Below, one piece after another: positions 12,001-23,703 of a stretch of 64,000 nt of DNA; positions within the stretch are counted from its first letter, which is position 1; each line of letters starts with the position of its first letter. The stretch comes from Hygrocybe punicea (lineage: Eukaryota > Basidiomycota > Agaricomycetes > Agaricales > Hygrophoraceae). The DNA is taken from the NCBI GenBank assembly GCA_963556145.1, contig OY744470.1, forward strand, positions 992,001-1,056,000, read 5' to 3'. Made by a program: the position numbers and the translations under genes. A model generated the notes under the pieces. That model was given only the letters and a program-made list of their open reading frames with translations, made no database searches and was not told where the DNA came from.

Positions 12001-12118
12001 CCGGATCCGCAAATCAGTTAGCTACATGACACAAGACCGCGCTATTTGTTACACAAAGGTATTTCTCTCAATTTGGAACCGACTGAAGATTAGAAAAATG
12101 ATGGAGATTGATAAGTGA
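9053..12118 (+). CDS. KDZ-family transposase with CxC5/CxC6-like cysteine clusters
   Basis: Proposed exons: 9053-9496, 9554-9704, 9753-10031, 10078-10255, 10316-11123, 11180-11467 and 11519-12118, about 915 aa. All introns are 46-60 nt with GT-AG ends and all phases close; the only in-frame stop (10284-10286) falls inside the 10256-10315 intron (GTATGT donor). After an acidic N-terminus come cysteine clusters: CVCR and QPCPACPAKRRRF around residues 370-395, then CPKCGPTPEDTIWDGVTLAF near 475-495, as in the CxC5/CxC6 domains known from KDZ transposases. The C-terminal core has CVWCTHSICYGFHCIP, then the acidic residues expected of the DDE-like site: VIYDFAC, FVIDGFHAKGH and SAAECGNGG. It should cut and rejoin the element's ends. 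Assignment to KDZ is strong; the subgroup is not. Confidence 0.85.
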
Positions 12119-12227
12119 TGCATGTATCGTAAATATGTCCATTACCATGATGAGAACTCCAATCCCCCCCTCAAAAGTGGTTGAGAAAAAGTGGTTGAGA
12201 AAACCAAACCCATACAAATCCGTGGTG

Positions 12228-12701
12228 CTATGAAACCAATTCCGGCTGAGCCTTGTATATATGGTGCCAGAAAACCACTTACTAAACATGGTTCTGAAAA
12301 ACCAGATCCGACTTAGCCTTGTAGATATGGTGCCAGAGAACCACTCACCGAACATGGTTCTGAAAAACCAGATCCGACTTAGCCTTGTAGATATGGTGCC
12401 AGAAAACCACCTATCGAACACGGTTCTGAAAAACCAATTCCAACTGAGCCTTGTATATATGGTGCCAGAAAACCACTCACCGAACATGGTTCTGAAAAAC
12501 CAATCCCCACTTGACCTCGTATATATGGTTCAGGAGAACCACATTTAGTCCAATATGGTTTTCAAGAACCACTATCCAAAAACATCTCAGCGGTGTCAGT
12601 TCCATCTCTGATATTATGGTTCTAAAAAACCCTACTACTCGCAACTGGTTCTTGAGAACTGTGTTTCCGCGGGCTGTAACAATTTTTGAGTGTAAACACG
12701 T
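12228..12701. repeat. Right inverted repeat with 60-bp iterons
   Basis: It is the reverse complement of the left end. There are about five 60-bp units (12240-12530) and then the ~190-bp terminal block, which differs from the left block mainly by a two-base deletion in the GACACACC region. Confidence 0.9.
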
Positions 12702-13154
12702 ATGTGTGTTTGGCTGTAATATGGTATGCGCTTAGACCGCGGGGCTATCTAACCTTACCCCCCATCTCAGGAACGTAGACATCCGCGATTGATTGATGAT
12801 GATGAGCCAGCCAACTACACCGCCGTTGGCTTGGTCATCCCAAACCAACCATGTGACCTAAGAAGCCGAAGCGAGTCAGGTCCAGCCATGCTTCTATATA
12901 AAAAGGGCAGCGTCTGTCTGATATTCGGGCTTCGCCGCAAGGCATGAGTGTAGAAGATCGACATAGATTGGATATCAGCTTCCCATGTCAGGTCTAGTAC
13001 ATATGGCCAATAAGGGATTGATGTCGGACAGTCATGAGCTGAACATGAAGGATTCTGGTATAATTTTCTTGTTGAAAGTTGCTGGCGCATTTGGGGGCGG
13101 GAATGTGTATATATACGAAGCGGTAAAAAAATACATGGACGCAGTGAACTACCA
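12702..13154. other. Spacer between the KDZ element and the next gene
   Basis: No recognisable gene. It is the downstream region of the minus-strand gene that ends at 13155. Confidence 0.5.
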
Positions 13155-14691
13155 CTAGCTAGATGTCAAAGCTCCTCCAGCATTCTCCTCCTCTGCAATA
13201 GCCGCATTCAGGTCTTCATCATCGGCATCATCTGCCTCGAGATGAGCCAAATCGGTATCCAAATAACCTTCCATCTCCTGAATTGCATTTGATATCTCGC
13301 GCTGCCACGCAGGGATAGATTCATTTGAAGCGGGTCGTTTCTTTGGAGGACGTAGTTTGTGGTGTTTCTTCAGTGTTAGTTCAAATACACTATTATAACA
13401 TCATCAATACTGTGCCAATGATAAACGTCGCACACGCACCGGCTGACCCGTTTAGACCGTTCAGGCTCCAGGGTTTCCTTGTACTGTGCTCGGCGCTGTT
13501 CAAGCGTTTCATCAATCCAGTCCCAGAAGTGTTTCTCGCGTTTCTCATTCTTGTTCACGGCATCTCAATAGTCAACAAGTTTAATTTGCTAAAAATATCA
13601 GATATATTAGTTTGCGTGGGCAGACGAATGAGGTATGCTTACGACCCAAGCCCAGCGGCCCCACATAGTGTCAGTAACTGAGATTCCCGATGTGCCGATG
13701 AGTGACCTGACAACAGCGTAAATGTCTTTCTTCTTATCCCAAGCTAGGAGAAGCTATATTTGGCCAATTTATGATAAGTAGGGGTGGGCTGCCAGGCTAG
13801 GAATAACTGTACCTTCCGTTTGATTTCAGCACGGCAAGATGCGAGACACTTGCTGAGGTGAGTCGCAAATGCCTTCGATGGGATGAAGTCATGGATTTCC
13901 TTTGGTATGCGGTATTGATTGGGGTGGAGACGAATGTGATGCTATAACGTCAAACGAGATTTGTTAATTAATGATGTTGAGAGACGGTGAGCTCACCAGG
14001 CAGCGCGAAAGAAGGCCAGTCTTGTAGCTGGAGAGGCCAGGGTCCAGTAATATTGTGTAGAGCTTTGCGGTGACGTGTTCCTGTGACAGGGAATAATTGA
14101 CGCCAGTTCAGGTCAACGGTTGCCACTTGCCTTGAACTGGGGAGACTTTAACCAGGCCTGCCCTGACATATCCGACGCCTGCCCTTGATCGCGTGCCAAC
14201 CTCGCATAGAGAGTGATTATCAATTCATGTGTGCAAAGCTGGTAATTTAGAAGCGGCTTGAAAATTAAATTCAGATGCGCTTACTTGGCTTTTGGTGACG
14301 ATGTCGTCCTTTTCTGCTGTAGGCACATCATATTCAACGCAGACTTGTTCAGCAAACTCCGCAAAATGAAGTTTTTGGTTCTTGGACCAAGACTGCAATT
14401 CAGGCTCCCGTTGCCAGCGGTGAAGCACGCTTGGAGAGTGTAAGCTGGGGCTTCTGGTATTAAGTTGAGGCCCAAGCTGGCTCCTTGTTGCTGCAATGGT
14501 GATAAGCAGCATAGAAAAAAACTAGATGGTTACAGACCTGGGGTCCTTGCAACCGAAGCAAGTAGATTCAGTCCAGAAAGACGCTCCTGGTTTCCACCGC
14601 GAGGTGAAGGTTGAACCCTGTTGGTCGCGGCATGCATCGGTGTTATAGGGAAATCATGACCTCCAAACTCGATGCCGCCCATGAGGCCCAT
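13155..14691 (-). CDS. Uncharacterised Agaricomycete protein, possibly transposon-associated
   Basis: Read on the minus strand from ATG 14691 (MGLMGGIEFGGHDFP), the exons can be followed through several ~50-nt introns. The blocks are SPSVLHRWQREPELQSWSKN near 14400, LCTHELIITLYARLARDQ near 14200, HHIRLHPNQYRIPKEIHDF near 13930 and KREKHFWDWIDETLEQRR near 13520. An acidic tail with a basic KLRPPKKRPAS patch follows, ending at stop 13155-13157. I recall similar proteins as a large lineage-specific family in mushroom-forming fungi, with no known function. It contains no enzyme motif that I recognise. It lies next to the large gene at 17028-21927 and may be the companion gene of that element. Exon borders are approximate. 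Confidence 0.55.
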
Positions 14692-15642
14692 CTTGTATCC
14701 ATAAAATGTATGCTGAACACGGCACAGTGCTGGCAGGCGCTTGAAGGGACTTTGTAAAAAAAAACAAAAAAATGCAAGTCACGGGTTCTCACATTCGGAA
14801 TCTTCCAAGTTCCATACCGTGTGAAACACTTATGGATGACAAGCTTAAAATAACAGATGGCAAGCACTCAGGAATAGAAAAGCAAGAAATGTCTTGCAAC
14901 TGAGTTGAATAAGATTGGAGAATTCTCAGCTGTTGCAAAACAGGATGGGCACAAAGACCAGTTTGAGTTCACCTGCAATCCTCCAGAGGAAGTATAGTGT
15001 TGCCACAGCTCGCAATACACAGGCGATGACTCTTTCTTTATCCAACATCACCACTGCTGTCGTGATGGTGGCTGTGACTGTGGTTGTGACTTATCAGCAC
15101 CATAGGGTGAACACAGCAGCTGTAGCGGCAAAGAAGCTGATGGTTGGTGGTGGTGGTGGTGCCTGCGAGCCTGAGTTTGAGGTCCCCATGTTGCAGGGTG
15201 TTGGGATGCGGCTTTTTTGTCATTGTGCATAGCTAGACAGATCTTTGTTGATAAAAGTAAAGAAAAAAAACTTACCAATGCAGCAGAGATTGGTGCATGA
15301 CCCTCCACTACATCTGGGACTGGCACGTGTCACTTGTTGTCGCTGCTGGCACTGCTGTTGCTGTCATTGCCACTGCTGCTGTTCTGTTGCCATTGCTGTG
15401 GTCATTGGCCATTGCTGCTGCTGTCTGGGCTGCTGTTGCCTCGAGATCATTGTGCTGTAATCCAAAATAAGTTGATAGTAATAAAAAAAAGAGACATAAC
15501 AGGAGTGGGTCCTCGGCTTCTGTTGCCACTTCATTAATTATACATTAATGTCAGGCATTGGAGGTCATCATTGGTCTACATTAATGTAGGGAATAAATCG
15601 ATATAGGCGAAAGGGGAGAACAATATTTTACATGTTCACCGG
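14692..15642. other. Low-complexity spacer
   Basis: It contains TGG/TGC-rich runs (15130-15170, 15340-15450) that give long but meaningless frames on both strands. There is also an AT-rich ACATTAATGT motif repeated at 15540-15595. No gene was recognised. Confidence 0.5.
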
Positions 15643-16790
15643 TTACTTCTTTTTGTTGACGCTAAACACAGGAAGATCCTCGTCCTCCAAATTGTAACTC
15701 ACAATCAAATTGGAATTCGTCAGCATCTTGCCAGCATATGACAGCCTGATTTTGGAGACTGGGACTCTCCCTGTATGTTGAAGAATGCGATCTCAGAGGG
15801 TGGAAACCAGCAGGTTCAAGGGCAGGTCTGGAATAGTCACAATCGTGCCATCTAATTTCCACTCAGGCTTGGATGGATCATTGGGCAGTTGTACTAGAAG
15901 CGAGATAGGATTCTTCACATTGTCCGGTCAGTGCACTGGAAGCTAAGGGTATTCAGCTAACTTACAGGGTACATATTTATCCAATCAGCTTTGGGGTAAA
16001 GTTGACCGCCTGGAAGTTTCACAATCTTCTACCTTTTTGCCAGGTGGCAGTTCATCCAGCCCAGTCCCTTGCATCTCATCTGCAGTCTAGAAAATACCCG
16101 CTTGTGGCGATATCATAGACCCAGCAGCTGTGAGGGTGGCTATTCTTGAAGGATGCATGCTTAGCGCAGGGGTGACGCTAACAGGAGGCGGTTGGTATCC
16201 AAATGGTTGGACAGCGTCCAAACCTTGATAATGTAGTGGGGGTAACAGAACAGGCACCAGCTGGTTGGGATACATTGAGGGCTGTGGTCTTGAGGAGATA
16301 GTTGCTGCTGAATAGGCAGGATTCGCAGGAGCAGGAGTCACCGATGCTTGATTAGGATGTGCTGTAAGTGATGCCAGGGCAGGGGGTAAGGTGGCCATTG
16401 GAGCAGGGGCAGCGGCTGGGCCTATTCTGGGACTGATAGCACCAGGTTCTTGTCTACTCAAACAATAAGTCATTGGTAATGTATGAACTGTACAATTAAA
16501 CTTATGGTCCCAGACCCTTCACAATCTCCTCGTCAAAATTGACCTTGGTGGAGAAAGTGTCAATCGTGTTGGCTTTGGAAGCAGTATGGCCATCGCCCCT
16601 CTGCTGGTTGCTGTTGGGGTGCTGTGGCCTTTGTTTGGGGTTGGCCAGTGTTGTTGTGAGCTGGTGTGTGGTGAGATTGGTGGTGAGATTCAACCTTGGC
16701 AGTGGTCATTAGTCTGCTATTTATTTCCTTTTTGGACAGCTAGCCGTGATTTAGCCATTGCCACAACGGTCTGGTCCAGCTAAAAACCCA
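15643..16790 (-). pseudogene. Splicing factor 3A subunit 1 (SF3A1/Prp21) C-terminal fragment
   Basis: Minus-strand translation shows GDGHTASKANTIDTFSTKVN (about 16610-16550), a Pro/Ala-rich linker (16473-16090) and ADEMQGTGLDELPPGKK near 16080-16030. The tail (15890-15645) reads LLVQLPNDPSKPEWKLDG, then KIRLSYAGKMLTNSN. This is the order of SF3A1 after its SURP modules: conserved block, Pro-rich region, C-terminal ubiquitin-like domain. SF3A1 is a U2 snRNP component in spliceosome assembly. The ubiquitin-like domain has an in-frame TGA (in the STL-stop-DRI stretch) and no SURP modules were found upstream, so this is a truncated copy. It sits between two transposon-like genes, which suggests capture or a broken duplicate. 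The intact gene should be elsewhere. Confidence 0.65.
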
Positions 16791-17027
16791 TATATGGGTT
16801 AGCCATTGTTAGCCGTAGCTGATTGGAAAGCTTTGCCTCTTTGAGGAAATTTTCTTGGCAGAATTTTTTGAATTTGCATATCTGGCCAGTACAAGTAACT
16901 TGGATATCTGGTACTGTTGTGCAGCTAGTATGGTAATGAGAATGCAGCTGATTTCTGTCAAGTAGTCATCTTTTCATTCATTGTTTTGTTTTCACAATAT
17001 TGTCATGGTGGGGTACCATGCACTAAA

Positions 17028-20000
17028 CTATCTATCATTTAAAAAGAATCCCTGCAACATCTGTTCATTCTCAAGTCTCACAGACTCCCCAACAATGCCC
17101 CACTTTTTCCGTGGTTGTGGTACATCACCCTGCTCCCCTTCAACATGCTGGTCAACATCCTCCTCTACATTCCGCCTCCTTTTCCGTGGGCCAGCCACTT
17201 TGACAAGTAAGTTGTTTGATTTCACTTGACGTTGCACTGCTTCAATTGCATCGGCAGTCGGATGTGGAAGAGAAGAACTAGTGTATTTAATTCAACATTC
17301 ATTTTGTATTCCCAAAATATTATGGACTTACCTGTTGTAATACTTTACCAGACGTTGCAACAGCTCAGATTTGTTGCCTCCGACCAGAAGGCTTTCTTGC
17401 CGACAAAAGTACTTCAACACGTCCTTGCTCACATTATCTCTGCCAGTATTGAATGTTCAGTAGAACAAAAAACTAAATTGAGTTGAAATACATACAAGGT
17501 TGCGTCCTTTTTTCCTTGCTGCCGTCGGGGCACCTCAAAGACAGGTATGGTTCTGCTCCCAGACGCAGCTCTGTTCTCAATTGGCTCAATTGGGTCCAGA
17601 TCATCACCATCATCCAATACTTCCTCCAAAACCTCCAGAAGCTCACCATCATCCACGAAGGCCGCTACAAGATCTGTTCCACTTGCAGGGCCAGTGGTAT
17701 TATCAATAGCACGGCTCGCAGCCTTCGTTGCCAGAAGTTTCTTCTTTGCCTCTAGTTGCTGTTCTTTCTTGTCCCGCACCTGGGCCGATGCCGTCTTTCG
17801 AAGTTTGGCAATGTCCTCAATGTGAAATGATGACTTGCGTAGATGTGGTGGCAAAGCCGTGGCGACTGTCTCGTAATTATGGAGGCTGTTGACATTGACA
17901 ATGAAATGGACATCATCGGCATGCTGCACGATCTTTCTGGTGCGTTTGGTTGCCTCACGTTCTTGCACAAGCAACTGTGTACCTGTCGCTTGGCATTTTC
18001 CATGTTCACAGTCATGCTGCAGATTTACGGCGCAGATGATGTCCTACAGAATTTGTGAGGAATGAACAAAACACAGATAAAATTGACATACCATTGGTTG
18101 TAATACAACACGTTTGGGAGACTGTTGAAGAGTAGGCATATCGAGCACGTGGTGGGGGTCGTCACCCAGTACAAAAAGCTGCACGGTGACGTAGATAGTT
18201 TTGTCAGGGGACAGCACTGGCGATTCTGAGTTCGACGTGTCTGCAACCAAGATTTCGCACACCTTTCCAAATGCGAGTGGTGAGAACTCGCCCTGGAAGA
18301 ACGCCGTTAATCACCCCAGTCCCATCATGATTCCAGGAGTACGCACCCCCTCCGACCGTATAATGGCATGCTGACCACATGAAATGTTGTCTCGCGACAT
18401 TGCCGTAATGGCATGTGCTTTTCTGAACCCGAGAGGAAGGGGATATGGGGCGATGACAACTTGCTGTGCCAGTGAGTCTGTCCAAGCGATGATAGGTACC
18501 GTCACCTTGGGGTTTTTCTTTGATTGAGCTGGCATTGTTATGGTTCCTGGGCTTGTATTAAAATTGATGAAATAAATGCCAAGTTGGATTGATACGCACC
18601 TGGCACTCGGCCCTTTCTCGAATCCAACCCAAGTAGCTTCGCATGTTCAGGGTGGTCTTCCAAGTATCTGAGGATAGAGACACTCGCACAAGTCCACCAG
18701 CCAGTACGAGCATCTTTCCACCACCCCCCCGTAACAATATGTTTAATGCGATCCATGCCTGCAAAGCACCAGGTGATGTCTCGACTTGGTGCCATGTGAT
18801 TGCTATATATAGATGCCGCCCGGAAAACAGCATTGTATGACTTGAACCACTCCGTAGAAAAGAGGATCGCTGGACCGAATCGTCGTATGTAGAACACAAG
18901 GTGAAGGAGAAAGTGGAATTTGGGTTTCGAGATAAGAATACTCGGGCTGCAAAGCGCAGTCACACTCAAAAAATCATCAATACATTGCTGGAGATCTTTC
19001 TGCGAAAGATGTCAGGTTGAATCAAGGTTGTCTAGAAAGGCACACACCGAATATGACTCTATATCTTTGATTTCTGTATGCCAGAGAAGGACTGTAAGAC
19101 GTCCGATGAGGAGCCATGCGTCCAGGACCTCACGAGGAACCAGGTCATAAACCGTAAATGCCATGACTTGGGAGACGGTCTTGAAGTGCTTGCCGATTAG
19201 TCCACCTTTGTAGTGGCACATGTAGTCGGCAGGTATCTTAGGAATGTTCAGTCCATCCTGAACTATTGAATTAAGTTGCGATTGGAAGAGGTCAAACTTC
19301 TTCGACTTCTCGAGTAGAAACATAGTCTGGCCCCAGAAGTACTTTACAACACCGAGAAGGATGGTATGTAATATCTCTGTGGGCGTATCGAGATGTATGT
19401 CCACACCTGCATTGATTGCATTACAATGTTGTTGGCGAAAAACAACATGTAAAGCCCAGACATACCTGACATGCCGAGCAGCGGATTGATAACGCCACCT
19501 TTTTCATGAGCCTTCTTTAATTCCTCCGTAAGAATTGACTGAACTTCATCTGGTGTATGTGCGGCGCGATCGGGTGTAGCCTTTCGTAACTCCTGTCCAA
19601 GTTTGACAATGGCATCGATAATTGGTTGCGCTACAAGATCTTTGACCCCAGAGTCACGGACGGCCTCCGTCAGCTTCGTGGCCACACTTGGCTCAAGCGA
19701 CATCAGCAGTTGTTGAAAGACATGTTCACGTGTTTCTTCGAATGAGCGCTGATCCCCTTCCTGTCGGTGACCGTACATCAGGGCACAGTACGCTCAATTA
19801 TTGATTCGCCTTACCTCAAACAGCTTCGAAAATCCTTCCTCGGACCGTTTATACTCCTGAGTGCCGCCAACTTTGCAAGTACGGCAGAAATGGTTGGCGG
19901 CAAGTCCGGCGCAACTACATAGCTCAGCTTGCATTGGGTTATCACCAGCCCAAAGATGCCCATATGGCTGTAGCAAGACTTCTTCTTTTGCTTCGCAGTC

Positions 20001-21927
20001 CCAAGCAACAATCGGATCAGCGAATGTTCGTCTAATGCACAAAAAGGTCAGATATGTCTAAATAAAGATGAAACGACATACTCAATTGAGCCATGGACCC
20101 CTTGCATTATTTCTAATGGCGTCGCATTTGGAGATGTAGCTACAAATCGAACATGAAACTCTTCGGATAGCTTTTCTCTTGGTAATGTGCCATTTGATAT
20201 ATAGCACGAGAAGTGCTTATTCCACTGCTTGGACTTGTTGCCTGACACATCGTCGATGAAAATGATGATCGGAACTGAATAGATGGGACGGGAGCCAGCC
20301 TTGGTACGGAGTGGATGGGGCATTTGATCAGCATAAGCTTGGCAAGACGCTAGATACTAGTCATTAGTGAGGAACCTCGGGAGGCTTGACGGACATACAG
20401 GCAAAGGGATAGATGCCCGAGGAGGCTACCAAAATCTCATCAAACGTGTCAACGAATGAAGCCACTGAAACGGCAGCAATTTTGTCATTTTTGACAACAA
20501 AACCCTCCTGTGTAGACATGTTACTGACGAAGCATTCATGAGAACCGTGTGAATAAACTTACTGGTGTGTCATCGACATGGTGGCCCATTGCCCACATTT
20601 CGCGGTTCTTGGTTAACCATCGTGTCGGAATAAACCATCGGTTGTTTGTTCTTCGCACCAGTTCGTTGACATAGAATATCTTGTGGTTATGCTTGATTGT
20701 TGGCGTCAGCAAATGATCAGGGATGTCTCGCAGCATCTTAGATCCGTGCCAAAGTTCGCCCATTGTCCCCGAAGCGTCGGGGTAGAAGACCATTGAGGGT
20801 CGGGTAATAGGGTTCGACATGTCCTGAGGAAAGTGAGCAGAAAGCAGCGGGCAGATGCGGCTTGGAATACCTTAGCAATGGCATCACTAATCTCGTTTAG
20901 GTACCATACATGTCCCTGGGCCGACTCTTGCCGCGTTGTAGGGTCACCAAGGTCCTTCTTGAGTTTCTCTTGACATCTGCGAAGTCCATCATAATGTGGT
21001 ACTTTAGCACCAAGTTCCCTTGCCCATGACAGGATGGCTTTTTGCTGCGCGCGTGAGAAACGAAGTCGAGGCGAATTGAACAAGACGTCGGTAAGAAATG
21101 CCTGTATCGTACAACAACCATCAGTGGGAAACAGAATGGATGGAGAACACGCGCTTACAGCCTTATCTGGGTAAGGAAACCACTGCTCGTTCACATCTGC
21201 ACCAAACCAAGTGTCCAGGAGATCCTCGGAAGACAAAGAATCATCTGAGAGACCAATGTACCATCAGCCATGGACCAAGAGAAGCCAAAACGTGCAAACC
21301 TTCATCCTCGTCATCCTTGCTGTCACTATCCTCACTCAGATCAGGAAGAGGGATCTCGTCATCAAATGAACGGTTCGGATTGCGGCTTTCTGCGACATTG
21401 AGTGCTCGTGCCAGCGACTCGGCAAGTGGGTCGGAGAGGTCGGATCCTGCACTGAAATAAAGGCGATTGCCGTTTGCATCCGTAAATATTGATTGCGTAG
21501 GTATACTGGTTGTAAGGATTTCGTCATCCCAATTCGAGTGGTCTGGTGCAGGCTCCCAATTGTCGGTGTGCCAGGTAGGCTCCGATCTATCTTCCGGACC
21601 CTTGCCGACTTCATAGCCTGGATGGTTAGGATGGTGATGTATATCCCACATTGTACTCACTTGGGGCTGGGTTCAAAGTGGATGCCATACGGTCTCGACG
21701 TGCTGACTCCCTCTCTGCGGCCTTGCGAGACCAGTCTTTATGTTTGGCAGAACTCGCATGGGTGCTGAGGTGTCGTGTAGTGGTTCGCGGGCGCCCAGGA
21801 CAGACCCGGCATATTGCCTCACTGTCTTTGATGTCGAAATCTGTGCAAAACGAGTATGAAGACTGTGAGCCTGTTGCTATATTGACAACTCACCACTACG
21901 GTCATGTCTCTTCCTTGGCTGCCACAT
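17028..21927 (-). CDS. Large transposase-like protein with N-terminal zinc finger and C-terminal SAP-like domain
   Basis: The minus-strand ATG at 21927 (MWQPRKRHDRS) is followed by a CRVCPGRPRTTTRHLSTH zinc finger and then an acidic linker. About fifteen short exons can be strung together. Recognisable blocks: AKVPHYDGLRRCQEKLKK (20950), RPIYSVPIIIFIDDVSGNKS (20250), EVLLQPYGHLWAGDNPMQAE (19950), DTPTEILHTILLGVVKYFWG (19390), HYKGGLIGKHFKTVSQVMAF (19200) and RRFGPAILFSTEWFKSYNAV (18860). Near the end VSKDVLKYFCRQESLLVGGN with LLQRLVKYY looks like a SAP DNA-binding motif, followed by a basic RKRRRN signal. The stop is at 17028. The central block recalls Tnp2/CACTA or Plavaka-type transposases (a PMHLxLLG-like motif), a family abundant in agarics. 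Every exon examined is open, so it may be functional. Exact borders are not all resolved. Confidence 0.6.
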
Positions 21928-22199
21928 TGTAAGGATGGGTTCGTCAGCGAGAGTAGGGATTAACCCGGCCTTGACCCGACGTCCAACATTATTGGCGGAA
22001 ATGATGCCAGATCTGCATCAACCCAATGTCGGACCAGTGGGATCGAGATTTGGCGGCGTCTCGCGTCGGGACCCGCCTGCTTCTCAATCGCAAAACTACA
22101 AGCGGACTGATCGAGATGTGACCATCGTCAATTTCTGCACAAGCTAGAAGTAGGGAATCAAATTGCAGGTTTCAGATCGTAGTTGCTACCAAAATGAGT
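21928..22199. promoter_or_regulatory. Upstream region of the large transposase-like gene
   Basis: A GC-rich 270-bp spacer between the transposase-like gene and the 3' end of the BTB gene. No clear promoter element was recognised. Confidence 0.3.
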
Positions 22200-23345
22200 C
22201 TAAAACCCGCTATTCTCCGACGCTGCCCTTCCCACGTCCCGGAGACACTGTGGCGCCAACGGCGGTGTAGCAGCCTCTTGCACTTCAGATTCCAACCCAT
22301 ATCGAATTGCAGTGCAATAGACACGAAGGGGATTGTTCGTGACCTGTTCCATCTACAGCCGCTTCACCAGCCAGATCGCCTTCTTCATCTTGTATTTTAT
22401 TGCAGCCTGTAAAACAACATTCAAGAAATATAGATCCCCCAGGTCTAAGCCGCCCATGGGATAGCAAAACTGCAAGAGCGTGGCTATCGTTCGACCGTCT
22501 TCGGGCATGGTTATGACGGCGATGGTGTCCTGCGACAGGAATATGTTGTCGACGAGGTTGGGAGATGCCAGGCAGATGATTAATTTATGAACATGGAAGT
22601 CTATCCCGTCTGAGGAGCGGAGCACGATGTCCGCGTCGTCGTAATTGAATGGGCGTGCCAGTGGATCCGAGTCCACAACCGTAGTGGTGTCCCCACCGGG
22701 AGTATGAAAATAATTTGCTGTGCGGTCACAGTACAGGAGTCGAAAGAGTGCTCCGGCAGAGAGCTGAGCCATCTCCGGTGAGCCTAGTCTACCCGCTAGA
22801 GAATGTACAACTGTCCACTGATGTAGTAACCTTATGTCTTTTGATCTACTAGTAGAATGGGGATCATGGTGTTGGCTCGCCCAGGAGTGGGCGGCCTCTT
22901 CGGATTCCTCATCCAGATGCAGACGACTTGCGATGGCAAACACTTCGAGAGGCTCGGTTTTGGTAAAGTAACGGAGACGCTCCACCATTATCGCTGTCGG
23001 CTGCTCCATCTGATATTTCATGGCAGCTTCTAAAACAAGCACAATAATTCCCAGGTTCTTTATAACGTCGTGTTTTAGGGGATAACAAAGACGTAGGAGG
23101 CGATCCAACGTCTGACTGTCTTCCGTGAGATCGATTGTGGCTAAACTTGAAGGGAGACCATCCACCTGAGGAGGTTGGGGTAAGGAGAACATGTCCTTGA
23201 AAAACGGGGATGCGAGAGATAACACAAGTTTGTGAACATAAAATTGCACGCCGTCGGAAGATTGGAGGATGACAGTATCAGCGGCGATGTCATTAATATT
23301 GAAAGGGGGTGACCCAAGCCTAGGACGAGGACATTCCGAGTCCAT
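22200..23345 (-). pseudogene. Tandem BTB/POZ-domain protein with premature stop
   Basis: ATG at 23345. There are two BTB domains in one uninterrupted frame. The first (residues ~15-115) reads DTVILQSSDGVQFYVHKLVL, ASPFFKDMF, then LRLCYP. The second (~235-330) reads DADIVLRSSDGIDFHVHKLI, ASPNLVDNIF, then LQFCYPMG. BTB domains mediate protein-protein contacts. A TAG at 22353-22355 ends the frame after KKAIWLVKRL. The same frame continues beyond it for about 50 codons with typical family sequence (LRVYCTAIRYGLESEVQEAA) to a TAG at 22200-22202. The stop therefore looks secondary: a young nonsense mutation, a read error or a truncated but still expressed form. Without the stop it would be about 381 aa. 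Confidence 0.75.
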
Positions 23346-23703
23346 TGTAGTGGAAGTTCACAGTGGGAATAATTTGGAAGGCGGAGCGAGTCTAAGATAT
23401 ATACGCTGAATGAATCTGAAACTTTCCTGAAACCGACCACATCGCGTAATATTGGTGGAGGCTGGAGAAGAGCAGGCCTTGCTGTGCCGTGAAAAATACT
23501 AGACTTCTGTTCTAAAGTAGCACCAGCGAAATTCAAATGAAAGCAACCATTCATCAACGAAACGAGGATACATTACGTTCAATGGACGTGTAAACGCTCG
23601 TTTATCCTCACGGTTGACGCCCGCCGCAAGTTTCAACTTAGACCTTCCGTCTGTACCTCTCATCATCAGCTTCTGTTCCGGGATCATCCCTCCGCCTCTC
23701 CCT
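23346..23703. other. Intergenic region between the BTB gene and SPP2
   Basis: Holds the BTB gene's upstream region and the SPP2 3' flank. No other gene was seen. Confidence 0.5.

Larger units (their letters stand above)
5201..12701. mobile_element. KDZ-type DNA transposon with two accessory genes
   Basis: The element is bounded by long inverted repeats. ACGTGTTTACACTCAAAAAT at 5201 reappears in reverse complement ending at 12701, and the two ends match almost base for base for about 190 bp before entering arrays of 60-bp repeats. Inside are a KDZ transposase (+, 9053-12118) and two minus-strand genes (7861-8928 and 5860-7464) that share a 124-bp divergent promoter with it. The exon phases of all three close without a frameshift. 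A 4-bp ATGT flanks both ends, or TA if the boundary is moved by one base, so the exact target duplication is uncertain. The nearly identical ends and intact genes suggest recent mobility. TET/JBP genes, which some fungal KDZ elements carry, were not seen. Confidence 0.8.

Noticed and set aside
5201..12701. TET/JBP dioxygenase cargo, known from some fungal KDZ elements
   Set aside because: No HxD...H iron-binding pattern of that family was seen in the accessory genes.
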